Shown here piece by piece: positions 8,073 to 16,812 of a stretch of DNA of 64,000 nt. Position 1 is the first letter of the stretch. Each line of letters starts with the position of its first letter. The notes beneath the pieces are model-generated. The model ran no database searches. It saw only the letters and a list, made by a program, of their open reading frames with translations, and had not been told where the DNA came from. A program made the translations under genes and the position numbers. The stretch lies in the NCBI GenBank assembly GCA_028714855.1, contig JAQTLP010000004.1, forward strand, positions 142,158-206,157, read 5' to 3'. Source of the stretch: Phycisphaerae bacterium (GTDB taxonomy: Bacteria > Planctomycetota > Phycisphaerae > Sedimentisphaerales > Anaerobacaceae).

Positions 8073-9407
8073 CTATTGGTCTGAATCTGACGGCTCATGC
8101 TGCGTTTTTGACCTGGGCTGCACCTGTGATTTTTCAGGCTCGAATTCGGCAGCGATGGACTCTGTCTTGGCCTCAGCGGCAGAGGTGTAAATGTCCTGCA
8201 GGGCGGTATTGTCGACTCTGTTGCGCATAAGTGCGTAGATTATGGTATTGGCGGAAAAATAAAAACTTATTACGAAAGAAACTAATAAGCCGACAACAAC
8301 CAACAGGGCTAAATAAATCAGAAATATCGCCAGCGATTCCGACCAGTTAGCTGTTACCCAGCCCGGTGCGCCTCGCAAACACATAAAGCTCGGCTCCGGC
8401 CAGATTGCGGTAAGTTTGTTGACCCTGTGACTGCTGTTGTCTGCCCAGATGAAAAGCTGCAAAAACCAGCGAGTAACCCAGAGCAGCAAAAAGGTAAGGA
8501 ACCGAACGAATATGTAACAAACCGCGCCGTAAACAGCGGCTATCGCAGTATAAAAGCCCATCCGCCACGGCTTTGAATATACATAACTGAAAGAACGGCT
8601 TATAGCATCAAGGCAGTCCGAGCCGTCATAGACAATAGCAGGGAACATCAGGTTAAATCCGGCAACCGTTCCTATCAGAACAATTGTTATCAACGTTCCT
8701 GCAATCAAAGCCGGCAGCATAAAAACGCCTAATATCAACTCGCCGATTCTTGGGATGTTGCCTATCAGTCCTAAAAGAAAAATAAAAAGGCCTATACAAA
8801 TAATCGTGCCGACCGGTGCCAAAGGTACGGTGAAGAAGCTCATGAATCTTTTTGTGCTGAAGCGCAGCGCCTCGGTTATGCCGGGTTTTTCATTCCCGGC
8901 AAATTGCAGAGCTGCGATTCGACATAGACCGCCGCCCCCGAGAGAAATCACAGCAAATGTTATTGCGAGAAATGGGATGCTGTAAAAGTAATGATACCTG
9001 ATCGCCCACATTAGCGCTTTGAAACCATCTATGATATTTTTCGCCACGCCGGGGAGGTCGAATGCGAATAGCGACTGCAATGCGCCGTGAAATTTTTCAG
9101 AGCCGAACCGCCAAAGCGTGGAAAATACGCCGGTGTGCCCGCCGCATATCTTGTAATATTCAATATGTAACTTTACTTTATCCGGGTTGGTTATATAAAC
9201 TTGCAACTCTGTAATTCCACCTTGTGCTTTTGGTGTGGTGACAACCGTTTTGCTTAAGTCCATGATCCAGCCGCTCAGGCATATAATGACCAGCGCCGCA
9301 AAAGCAATTATCAGTTTGCTTGGCTGAATAGCTATACGGAAAGTTTGGAATATTTTTGGAAATAAAAAGTTGTCAAAAAATTTAGGGGCTCCTTTTTCAT
9401 TGCCCAT
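8073..9407 (-). CDS. Polytopic membrane protein of unknown function
   Basis: A protein of 444 residues with six or seven hydrophobic segments: one near residue 30, two in 150-185, two in 200-260, and two near 290-320 and 355-385. A short polar C-terminal tail (about 45 residues, rich in Glu, Gln and Ser) follows. The segment DCLDAISRSFSYVYSKPWR between helices resembles large planctomycete inner-membrane proteins, but I cannot name a family. The start is the ATG at 9407, since GAAAGGAC lies just before it; the longer frame to 9446 has no ribosome site. It may be cotranscribed with yacG, 107 bases upstream. Confidence 0.75.
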   Translation of the reverse strand: MGNEKGAPKFFDNFLFPKIFQTFRIAIQPSKLIIAFAALVIICLSGWIMDLSKTVVTTPKAQGGITELQVYITNPDKVKLHIEYYKICGGHTGVFSTLWRFGSEKFHGALQSLFAFDLPGVAKNIIDGFKALMWAIRYHYFYSIPFLAITFAVISLGGGGLCRIAALQFAGNEKPGITEALRFSTKRFMSFFTVPLAPVGTIICIGLFIFLLGLIGNIPRIGELILGVFMLPALIAGTLITIVLIGTVAGFNLMFPAIVYDGSDCLDAISRSFSYVYSKPWRMGFYTAIAAVYGAVCYIFVRFLTFLLLWVTRWFLQLFIWADNSSHRVNKLTAIWPEPSFMCLRGAPGWVTANWSESLAIFLIYLALLVVVGLLVSFVISFYFSANTIIYALMRNRVDNTALQDIYTSAAEAKTESIAAEFEPEKSQVQPRSKTQHEPSDSDQ

Positions 9408-9514
9408 TTTGTGTCCTTTCGAAAGGATTACTATTGTTCTGTGCACAAGAATTATAAGTTATTATCGGCCGGTTTCAACGGATTTTATGACAATTTGTTT
9501 TTGAGTGTCGATGT

Positions 9515-9709
9515 TTACCGCCTGCCGGCGGAGGTGTCCGTGGGCGTATCGGAGGATTTTGTTACTATTCTGTATTTGTCATCCAGCCAGGCGCCCAAAT
9601 CTATTAACTTACAGCGCTGTGAGCAGAAAGGAAAGAAGGCTGCCTCTTCGGATTGTTTTTCAAGTGATACTTTGACCGGTTTTTTGCAGGTTGGACATCT
9701 GTGTTTCAT
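9515..9709 (-). CDS. yacG: DNA gyrase inhibitor YacG
   Basis: A 64-residue zinc-binding protein. Cysteines C5, C8, C29 and C33 form the CxxC-x20-CxxxC site, followed by the family motif SQRCKLIDLGAWL and a polar tail. In Escherichia coli YacG binds GyrB and blocks DNA binding by gyrase. Length and motif order agree with the family. It lies 24 bases after the DksA-like gene and is probably in one transcript with it. Confidence 0.92.
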   Translation of the reverse strand: MKHRCPTCKKPVKVSLEKQSEEAAFFPFCSQRCKLIDLGAWLDDKYRIVTKSSDTPTDTSAGRR

Positions 9710-9733
9710 ATTAAGATATCGAAATGGTGTCTG

Positions 9734-10189
9734 TCATTCCGGTTTTTTCGCATTGCCCTGTTCCATCTTCCTGGCATATTCAACGCAGTATCTCGCCCAC
9801 GGTTCGGCTTCAAGCCGGGCTTTTTGTATTTGCCTGCCGGTGCCTTCGCAGAGGCCGTAAACACCCAGTTCGATGCGCTGCAGCGCATCGTCGATTTCTG
9901 TCAGCAGTTTTCTTTCGCTATCCATTAAGCCCAGGGTGAATTCCTGCTCATAGTTGTCGGAGCCGATATCAGCCATGTGGATTGGCATGCTCGATAAATC
10001 TCCGGCCGCATCCCCCCGGGATTTCTTGAGGGTTTCATCTTCCATTTCATTTACGCTTGATAGAATCTCGCTGCGTTTTTCCATCAGCATTTGTTTAAAA
10101 TGCTCAGTATCAGCGGCGGTCAGAGCATTTTCCTTTGCCTGAGGCGGGCTTATTTTTTCTCTAAATGTCTTTTTATGTTTCTGTGCCAC
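9734..10189 (-). CDS. TraR/DksA-family RNA polymerase-binding protein with reduced zinc finger
   Basis: A 151-residue protein with the DksA layout: an N-terminal coiled coil (about residues 25-110, including EFTLGLMDSERKLLTEIDDAL) and a C-terminal zinc-finger region. In DksA the finger is CxxC-x17-CxxC. Here only the first cysteine of each pair remains (LCEGTGR and YCVEYAR), while the RLEAEPWARYC framework is kept. It may thus fold without zinc, as in other cysteine-poor members. Binding in the RNA polymerase secondary channel is inferred from the family. It is the first gene of the yacG group. Confidence 0.85.
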   Translation of the reverse strand: MAQKHKKTFREKISPPQAKENALTAADTEHFKQMLMEKRSEILSSVNEMEDETLKKSRGDAAGDLSSMPIHMADIGSDNYEQEFTLGLMDSERKLLTEIDDALQRIELGVYGLCEGTGRQIQKARLEAEPWARYCVEYARKMEQGNAKKPE

Positions 10190-10341
10190 TTGTTTTCATG
10201 CCTCAATCTTATCACTGACCTTTTCTTTGCATATTTGCGGAAAACACCATTATAACACATTAAAGTATCTAATATATAATATATAATATATTTACTCAGG
10301 AGGGTAACACAGAAAATATATAGTCGGCAAGTAGATTTGGT
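10190..10341. other. Short spacer with AT tandem words
   Basis: TAATATA-type words repeat between about 10268 and 10291. No gene or clear terminator is seen between the convergent ends of the DksA-like and ABC operons (both read on the minus strand). Confidence 0.5.
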
Positions 10342-11139
10342 TCAGTTGCTGCTGCGGGATTTTGAAAATTTGCCTAAAGGGAGGAAAAAGTTTTCCTGCC
10401 CGACCTTACCGGCAAATGTCCTGACTCCGAAGACTCTTTCAATTTGCTGCTGGGAAAAAACATCCCTGGTTTTGCCGATAAGGTAGCTGCTGTCTGCTCC
10501 GAGAAGCAGAGCTTCGTCCGCATACTGGATTGTGAGGTTGATATCGTGTGTTACTGCCACGATTGTTTTGCCGTATTCCTGCTGCATTTTTTTGAGCAAA
10601 TCGTATATGCCGACCTGATGTTTCATATCGAGAAAGCTTGTCGGCTCGTCCAGGAGCAGTATCGGCGTCTGCTGCGCCAGCGCCCGAGCGATGAAAACCC
10701 GCTGCCGTTCGCCGCCGCTGAGGTGATTAAGCGTTCGGTCAGCAAACCGTGCGGTGTCGGTCATCTCGAGCGCGTCGGTTACCGCCTGCCGGTCAGCTTT
10801 ACTCTCGAAGGCAAACGTGCCTAAATACGGCGTTCTGGCCATCGACACAACCTGCAGCGCCGAAAATTCAAAGACGGGGACAAACTCCTGGCGGACAACC
10901 GCGATTTTTTTTGCTAAATGCCGGATTGAATATGATTGCAGCGTGGAATCGTCGATTTTTATTGTCCCGGCCGTCGGTTTGAGCAACCCTGAAAGCAGAT
11001 TAAGCAGCGTTGTTTTGCCCGCGCCGTTCGGACCTGCTATCGAGAGAAAGCTGCCCTGGGCAAGTCGGAAGCTGATATTTTTTAATATCTCAGCCTGCAC
11101 CTTATAAGTGAAACAGAGATTTTCAACTTCGATACTCAT
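10342..11139 (-). CDS. Iron-siderophore/cobalamin-type ABC transporter ATPase
   Basis: A 265-residue ATPase of the FecE/BtuD/HmuV type. Walker A is GPNGAGKTT (residues 36-44), the signature is LSGGERQRVF (near 140), Walker B is LLLDEPTSFLD (near 160), and the H-loop is in VTHDIN. It drives import through the adjoining permease. The ATG overlaps the permease stop by four bases, so the two are translationally coupled. It is the last gene of the three-gene importer. The substrate (corrinoid, haem or ferric siderophore) is not decided by the sequence. Confidence 0.92.
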   Translation of the reverse strand: MSIEVENLCFTYKVQAEILKNISFRLAQGSFLSIAGPNGAGKTTLLNLLSGLLKPTAGTIKIDDSTLQSYSIRHLAKKIAVVRQEFVPVFEFSALQVVSMARTPYLGTFAFESKADRQAVTDALEMTDTARFADRTLNHLSGGERQRVFIARALAQQTPILLLDEPTSFLDMKHQVGIYDLLKKMQQEYGKTIVAVTHDINLTIQYADEALLLGADSSYLIGKTRDVFSQQQIERVFGVRTFAGKVGQENFFLPLGKFSKSRSSN

Positions 11140-12188
11140 CTTTGATACCCTACTTTTTTACTGTATCGCGCCAATAGCAGCAGGAATACGGGGCCTCCGA
11201 TTACGGCAGTTATGACGCCTACGGGAAACTGGGCCGGTGCGATTATCACGCGGGCAATCGTGTCACAGATGACTACAAAGGCCGCGCCGACAAATGCGCT
11301 TGCGGGCAACAGCTGGCGATGGTCAGGCCCCAAAACCAGGCGCACGGAGTGCGGAACAATCAGGCCGACAAAACCAACAAGGCCGCTTAACCCGACGGCA
11401 ACAGCAGTGATAAATGAAGCCATCGCGAAGGCGGCGAAAGTGACCGCGCGTGGATTTACACCGAGCGATTGTGCCTCCTGCGTGCCGAACGTCAGGACGT
11501 TCAGCTTCTGGCAAATCGTGAATAATCCGAAGATACCGGCCACGATAAAAATTGCGCTGGCCAGCAAAGTCGGGAAATCCTTTTCGCCGATATTGCCCAT
11601 AAGCCAGAAAATGATAGTGCGAAGCTGATAGCTGTCAATCAGCGAGGTCAGAAGCATTATCACCGCCGAGAAGAAAGCGTTTACGACTACGCCTGCCAGA
11701 AGCAGGCTGGTTATGCCCGAACCGCCCGCTAAATGCCCTATGAGCCAAACCAGCCAGCAGGTGGCCAGCGCAAACAAAAACGCAAAGACAGAGATAGAAG
11801 CGCCTGCCCCGAAAGCCCCCAATTTTAAACCTGCGGTTATACTTGCACCTGTCAGGACGGCGGTTATTACGCCAAGCGCGGCGCCGCTCGATATGCCGAG
11901 GATATACGGCTCAGCAAGCGGGTTTCGCAAAATCGCCTGAAGCACGACGCCGCTTGCCGCCAGGGCCGCCCCAACAAGCGCAGCGAGAATTATTCGCGGG
12001 ATTCGAACCCTGACGTAAATATCATAATCGGTGTTCGCCCCCGGCGCGCTGCCCGGACCATTGAGAACGGAACCGAGAGAGATTTTCTGCGTTCCGATAA
12101 GCGAGCAGACAAACGCGACTATTACCAGCAAAGCCATACACAGGATTAGCCGGATTATCAAACGTGTTGGCGTAAGAGGCTGCGTCAT
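11136..12188 (-). CDS. FecCD/BtuC-family ABC permease
   Basis: About 350 residues, very hydrophobic, with the ten-helix pattern of BtuC/FecCD permeases and family motifs (RIPRIILAALVGAALAASG, LAEPYILGISSGAALG, GLVGFVGLIVPH). The ATG at 12188 is chosen over the one at 12212: it has AAAGGAA upstream and makes a four-base ATGA overlap with the binding-protein stop. It forms the membrane channel with the ATPase downstream. No riboswitch precedes the operon, so the vitamin B12 assignment rests on homology alone. Confidence 0.92.
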   Translation of the reverse strand: MTQPLTPTRLIIRLILCMALLVIVAFVCSLIGTQKISLGSVLNGPGSAPGANTDYDIYVRVRIPRIILAALVGAALAASGVVLQAILRNPLAEPYILGISSGAALGVITAVLTGASITAGLKLGAFGAGASISVFAFLFALATCWLVWLIGHLAGGSGITSLLLAGVVVNAFFSAVIMLLTSLIDSYQLRTIIFWLMGNIGEKDFPTLLASAIFIVAGIFGLFTICQKLNVLTFGTQEAQSLGVNPRAVTFAAFAMASFITAVAVGLSGLVGFVGLIVPHSVRLVLGPDHRQLLPASAFVGAAFVVICDTIARVIIAPAQFPVGVITAVIGGPVFLLLLARYSKKVGYQR

Positions 12189-13072
12189 TGGTTTCCTTTT
12201 TGTCTCAGGCATTGTGCTACGGTCTGCACACCATCCCCGACGCGGGGGCCCAGACGGAGCACCGTATCGGGGTTGATAACGTAAATTCTTTTATTCTTTA
12301 CCGCGGGCAGATTGGCAAACCTGTTCCAGGATTTCTCCGCTGATTTCTGCTGTTTTGCCAAATCCTCTGTCCCCATCGCCGATTGAATTATCACTTCCGC
12401 GTTACAGCCGATGAGTTCCTCTGTTGATATCGAAGGATACTGGTCGCCGGTCGGCGCTATGGTGTTTCGGCCTCCTGCCAGCTCGATTATTTCGTTTACG
12501 AAGGTGTTCACGCCCGCTACCCGCACCGGCTCGGTCTGTATAACCCATAAAACCTTAACCTTTTGGAGCGAAGAGGATTCTTCCCGGATTTGGTCGAGCT
12601 GTTTCTTTAGACTATCGGCAAGCTGCTCGGCCTTTTCAGGACAGCCGGCGTCCTGACCAATCGAGCGAATCGCGGAGAAAAGCTCGTCGATTGATTCTAT
12701 CCGTAATGCGAGAACGTTTAATCCTACCCTTTTGAGGGCCTGGGCGGCTTCATTTTGCTGAAGGAATGTCTCGCAGATAACCAAATCTGGTTTGGCGGCG
12801 ATAATTACCTCGATGTTCGGCTGCCAGAATGTCCCCACCTTTGGTTTTGAATTTGCCTCCGCCGGCCAGTCACTGTCGCTTGAAACGCCGACTACCCTGT
12901 CGCCCAGGCCAAGCGAGAAAACAATTTCCGTCAGATTTGGTGAAAGCGACACAATTCTTTGGATGCTCGGCGATCGATGCTCGTTGCCGGATACTTGTTC
13001 GAGTACCAAGAATTGAGTATTGAGCATCAAAAACACAAAGGATACAGCTAAGATTGCCAGTCGTTTTTTCAT
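12185..13072 (-). CDS. Periplasmic substrate-binding protein of the importer (BtuF/FepB type)
   Basis: A 295-residue periplasmic-binding-protein-2 family member (PF01497). A signal peptide occupies about residues 1-30, followed by the typical RIVSLSPNLTEIVFSLGLGDRVVGVS block and a late GGRNTI segment. It captures the ligand for the permease. It starts two bases after the mutL stop. Oddly, the DNA of residues 18-38 looks like a dispersed intergenic phrase (see findings), so the signal/linker part may have been rebuilt from spacer DNA. Confidence 0.9.
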   Translation of the reverse strand: MKKRLAILAVSFVFLMLNTQFLVLEQVSGNEHRSPSIQRIVSLSPNLTEIVFSLGLGDRVVGVSSDSDWPAEANSKPKVGTFWQPNIEVIIAAKPDLVICETFLQQNEAAQALKRVGLNVLALRIESIDELFSAIRSIGQDAGCPEKAEQLADSLKKQLDQIREESSSLQKVKVLWVIQTEPVRVAGVNTFVNEIIELAGGRNTIAPTGDQYPSISTEELIGCNAEVIIQSAMGTEDLAKQQKSAEKSWNRFANLPAVKNKRIYVINPDTVLRLGPRVGDGVQTVAQCLRQKGNQ

Positions 13073-13073
13073 A

Positions 13074-14840
13074 TCAGGTTCGCTTGAATTGTTTTTCCAG
13101 TTCTGCCAGGGTAAATTTTATAATTGTCGGTCTGCCGTGGGGACAGCGGCTTAGTCTTTCGGTTTTTTCTTTATCCGCAAGCAGCTGTTCCATTTCGCTG
13201 CCAGTCAGTTTCGTGCCGGCCTTGACAGCCGCCTTGCACGCAACCATATTCAAAATCTCATCGAGTAATTTTTCCGCATCAAGGCCCACGCCTTTATCGG
13301 AGAGTAAATCGATTAAATCCTGAACAAAATCGAGAGGCGATGCTTTTGCCAGCAGGGTGGGAAATGCCTGTATAGCGAAGGTTCTGGGGCCGAACGGTGC
13401 AATCTCAATACCCAGCTTTTCGAGCAGTTCTGCATTGGCGTCAAGAGCGTCGGCCTGCGCATCGGTCAGCTGGAAACTTTCGGGTATCAGCAGTTTCTGT
13501 GATTCGAGGCTGCTTTTTTGTATTCGCCCGCACAAATCCTCATATATTATACGTTCGTGAAGCGCGTGCTGGTCAACGATGATAAATCCGTCATCGGCTT
13601 CTGCAACAATATAGCTGTCATGTATTTGTAAAAGTCCTTTTTGACTTTCAGTTATTTGCCTGGCAGGAGGATGGAGCGGTTCGAAGCGGTTTTTTGCCGG
13701 CAGGTCAAATTGCTGCTGCGTCTGGACAGCCCTGTGCTTTTTGAAAAATTCTGCCATTGCGTCAGCGATTTCCCGACTCCGGTAGCCTGATGGCGAAGGT
13801 CCTTCTCTTCGCGGGCTTTCTACGGACGGCAGTTTCGCCTGTGTTTGGAGATTTGTTCCTAAAAGTTTTTCCCGCAAAGCACCGAGGACCTGCGAATGAA
13901 TCAAATTGGCATTATAAAAACGCACCTCAATCTTCGTAGGATGGACGTTGACATCGTAATTTTCGCAGGGCATCCGGATAAACAAAAAGACCACGGGAAA
14001 TCTATCCTGCTCAATGCAGCCGCGATACGCCTCCTTGATTGCGTGCGAGATAAATTTGTCACGGATAAATCGGCCGTTCAGAAATACGTATTGGAATTTA
14101 TTGTTCGTTCTTGAAATGCCGGGCTTACCCAGCAAAGCGGAAATGTGCAGGTCTTTTTCGCTGCTTTCGGCTTCAATTAAATTTTCACCAAATTCGGAAG
14201 AAAGCAGCTCGGCTATGCGCTGGCGAAGGTCTTGTTTGCCTGACAGCCGATAAAGCTCTTTGCCGTTGTGATTCAGAACCATATCAAGATTGCCGTTTGC
14301 CAATGCGATGCGCGTGAAATACTCAGTGATGTGTCCCATCTCTGTGTTGGCGGTTTTGAGAAATTTACGTCTGGCCGGCAGTTTGTAGAACAGATCCCTG
14401 ACCTGGATTGTTGTGCCGTAATCCGCGTTGGCCGGGCTGATGCTGCCTTTATTTCCGCAGTCGATTTCAATGCAATTTCCAGAAGCGGAACCTTTTGTTC
14501 TGCTTATAGCTCTGACTTGTGCTACCGAGGCAATGCTTGCCAGGGCTTCACCTCTGAAGCCGAGCGTCGATATGCTCTGCAGGTCTTTACTGGTTTTGAT
14601 TTTGCTTGTGGTATGCGATTCAAAAGCCGTTGCCAGGTCTTTGGCATCCATTCCGCAGCCGTTGTCGGTGACAGATATGAGTTTTCTGCCTCCATCTTCG
14701 ATGGAGACAGTTATTTTTGTTGCGCCGGCATCGATGCTGTTTTCCATCAGTTCCTTGACCACGCTGGCAGGGCGTTCAATCACCTCGCCGGCCGCAATCA
14801 TATTAATCATATTCTGGTCAAGAACGACGATTTGGGCCAT
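13074..14840 (-). CDS. mutL: DNA mismatch repair protein MutL with nuclease motif
   Basis: A 588-residue MutL. The GHKL ATPase motifs are ENSIDAGA (residues 33-40), TDNGCGM (58-64) and STLGFRGEAL (91-100). A variable linker covers about 330-400, and a C-terminal dimerisation/endonuclease domain follows. The metal motif DQHALHERIIYE (from D423) fits DQHA-x2-E-x4-E, and the partner motifs ACKAAVKAG and CPHGRPT are present, so this MutL should nick the nascent strand, unlike the Escherichia coli protein. No mutS is in the window. It lies between gpmI and the importer genes on the same strand. Confidence 0.96.
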   Translation of the reverse strand: MAQIVVLDQNMINMIAAGEVIERPASVVKELMENSIDAGATKITVSIEDGGRKLISVTDNGCGMDAKDLATAFESHTTSKIKTSKDLQSISTLGFRGEALASIASVAQVRAISRTKGSASGNCIEIDCGNKGSISPANADYGTTIQVRDLFYKLPARRKFLKTANTEMGHITEYFTRIALANGNLDMVLNHNGKELYRLSGKQDLRQRIAELLSSEFGENLIEAESSEKDLHISALLGKPGISRTNNKFQYVFLNGRFIRDKFISHAIKEAYRGCIEQDRFPVVFLFIRMPCENYDVNVHPTKIEVRFYNANLIHSQVLGALREKLLGTNLQTQAKLPSVESPRREGPSPSGYRSREIADAMAEFFKKHRAVQTQQQFDLPAKNRFEPLHPPARQITESQKGLLQIHDSYIVAEADDGFIIVDQHALHERIIYEDLCGRIQKSSLESQKLLIPESFQLTDAQADALDANAELLEKLGIEIAPFGPRTFAIQAFPTLLAKASPLDFVQDLIDLLSDKGVGLDAEKLLDEILNMVACKAAVKAGTKLTGSEMEQLLADKEKTERLSRCPHGRPTIIKFTLAELEKQFKRT

Positions 14841-14912
14841 TGTTTCTGATGCTCCTCCGAAGAGCAGCCGAGTATCGAGCGCGGGGTTTTGATGTTCCCT
14901 GTTCGATACTTA

Positions 14913-16478
14913 TTATTCTATCAGGCTTTTGCCGGTCATTTCTTCGGGTATAGGTAATTCCATCATTTTCAGCAGTGTCGGCCCGACGTCGGCCAACCTG
15001 CCGTCTTGGCGTAATTTTCTCCCCTTATAGCGTTCATCGAACACAATCAGCGGCACGTTGCCGGTGGTGTGGCTGGTGAAAGGCTGATTAGTGTCAAAAT
15101 CCCACATTTTTTCAAAGTTGCCGTGGTCGGCGGTAATTATTGCTGCGCCGCCCATACTCTTGACTTTGTCCAATATTTTGCCGACGCATTGGTCCACTGC
15201 CTCAGCAGCTTTGACTGCTGCTTCCAACACGCCGGTATGGCCGACCATATCCGGATTGGCAAAATTTATCACCATTACATCGTATTTATTCGAATCCAGT
15301 CTGTTTAGTATAACATCGGCGACCTCGAAAGCCGACATCTCAGGCTTCAGGTCATAAGTTCGCACACGCGGTGAAGGCACGATTTGCCTGTCTTCACCCT
15401 TAAAAGGATTTTTGGCGTAGTCGTTGAAGAAGAAGGTAACGTGGGCGTATTTTTCTGTTTCGGCACAGCGAAACTGCTTCAGACCCAGAGAACTCCAGTA
15501 TGCCCCCAGGATATTTTTCATTTTCGGCGGTTTCGGAAATGCCACTGGTGCGGGTATTGTCGCATCGTATTCAGTCATACATACGAAATATATATTGGGT
15601 TTAGTGGTTCTCGGAAACTCTTTGAAGTTCGGCTCAACAAACGCCCGTGTAATTTCACGAGGTCTGTCACCGCGGAAATTGAAAAATATTACGCCGTCAC
15701 CATCCTTGACAGTTGCTATCGGCTCATTGTCTTCGTTCACGATACAGGTCGGCTCAATAAATTCATCTGTTACTTTCTTTTCGTAGCTTTTGGCCACGGC
15801 TTCTGCTGCGCTGGTGGCTTTAAGGCCTTTGCCTATCCTCATACAATCGTATGCCTTTTGCACCCGCTCCCATCTGCTGTCGCGGTCCATCGCATAGAAC
15901 CTTCCCATAACGGTCGCAATTTTGCCTGTGCCTATTTTCTGGGCTTGTTGTTCAATCTCAGCTATATAACCTGCGCCGCTGTCCGGCGGTGAATCCCGCC
16001 CATCGGTAAATGCGTGGATAAAGACATCTTTTATGTCATTTCTTTTTGCCAGTTCGAGCAGGCCGTATAGGTGGTCCAACAGCGAGTGCACGCCAATGTT
16101 ACTGCAAAGTCCCATAACGTGCATCTTGCCGTTATTATCTTTTATAAACTTGATTAAATTCTGAAATTCTTGATTTTCAAAGAAGGACCCGTCGCGAATG
16201 GTTCTGCTTATTCTTACTGATTCCTGCGGGACTATTCTTCCTGCTCCGAGATTTTGATGCCCTACCTCGCTATTGCCCATAGTTCCGTCCGGCAGGCCTA
16301 CGTCTTCACCGCTGGTATGAACGATGCAATTGGGGTATTCGGCCATCAGCATATCGTCAACGGGGGTATTAGCGCACTTAATAGCGTTATAAGCGTCTTC
16401 GGCGCTGTTTGGGTTATAGCCCCAGCCGTCGCGGATAATCAGCATGAATGGTTTGTTTTTCAAAACTGCTTTTGCCAT
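14913..16478 (-). CDS. gpmI: 2,3-bisphosphoglycerate-independent phosphoglycerate mutase
   Basis: About 521 residues. Interconverts 3- and 2-phosphoglycerate in glycolysis using two manganese ions. The family motifs are present: IRDGWGYN with the metal Asp near the start, the nucleophile serine in MGNSEVGHQN, HAFTDGRDSPP, NFRGDRPREITRAF, NFANPDMVGHTG and TADHGN, followed by TSHTTGNVPLIV. The start at 16478 is preferred, with GAAAGG upstream; the longer frame to 16526 adds an unconserved leader. It may be the first gene of the mutL-importer operon, although a 70-base gap with an inverted TATCGA repeat separates it from mutL. Confidence 0.96.
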   Translation of the reverse strand: MAKAVLKNKPFMLIIRDGWGYNPNSAEDAYNAIKCANTPVDDMLMAEYPNCIVHTSGEDVGLPDGTMGNSEVGHQNLGAGRIVPQESVRISRTIRDGSFFENQEFQNLIKFIKDNNGKMHVMGLCSNIGVHSLLDHLYGLLELAKRNDIKDVFIHAFTDGRDSPPDSGAGYIAEIEQQAQKIGTGKIATVMGRFYAMDRDSRWERVQKAYDCMRIGKGLKATSAAEAVAKSYEKKVTDEFIEPTCIVNEDNEPIATVKDGDGVIFFNFRGDRPREITRAFVEPNFKEFPRTTKPNIYFVCMTEYDATIPAPVAFPKPPKMKNILGAYWSSLGLKQFRCAETEKYAHVTFFFNDYAKNPFKGEDRQIVPSPRVRTYDLKPEMSAFEVADVILNRLDSNKYDVMVINFANPDMVGHTGVLEAAVKAAEAVDQCVGKILDKVKSMGGAAIITADHGNFEKMWDFDTNQPFTSHTTGNVPLIVFDERYKGRKLRQDGRLADVGPTLLKMMELPIPEEMTGKSLIE

Positions 16479-16812
16479 AAGTAGCAACCTTTCAAAGTAA
16501 TACGCCGGGGGCCTATAAGACAGCAAAAACGAAGTATTGCCTCATCTATATCTTTAGGGGCTAACCGGTTTTGCATCCTGCGATTTGTCGCAAAATAGGG
16601 TCCCGTTTGGATTAAGCGGATATGATATACCGCTGCGTTAAATATGTCAAACATTTAGCAAAAAACGCTCAAAGGGTGGCTGTTTTGTGACGATAAAAGC
16701 CTCTGGCAGCGGCAATTATTGTGTGTAATTAGGCCGTCAGTTTAGAACTATTTGTAGATGTTTTGGGATAACCACGGCAGTGTTATCCAGTGTCGGAAAG
16801 GAATAAACATCT
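16479..16812. other. Divergent intergenic region between gpmI and the TPR lipoprotein gene
   Basis: No gene is visible. GGATAAC at 16766-16772 is mirrored by GTTATCC at 16782-16788, 24 bases before the downstream ATG, so a hairpin in the leader is possible. I find no clear sigma-70 pair on either strand. Confidence 0.4.

Noticed and set aside
12185-16478. Cobalamin riboswitch ahead of the importer
   Set aside because: The binding-protein gene begins two bases after mutL, leaving no leader, and no B12-box-like sequence is seen near gpmI.
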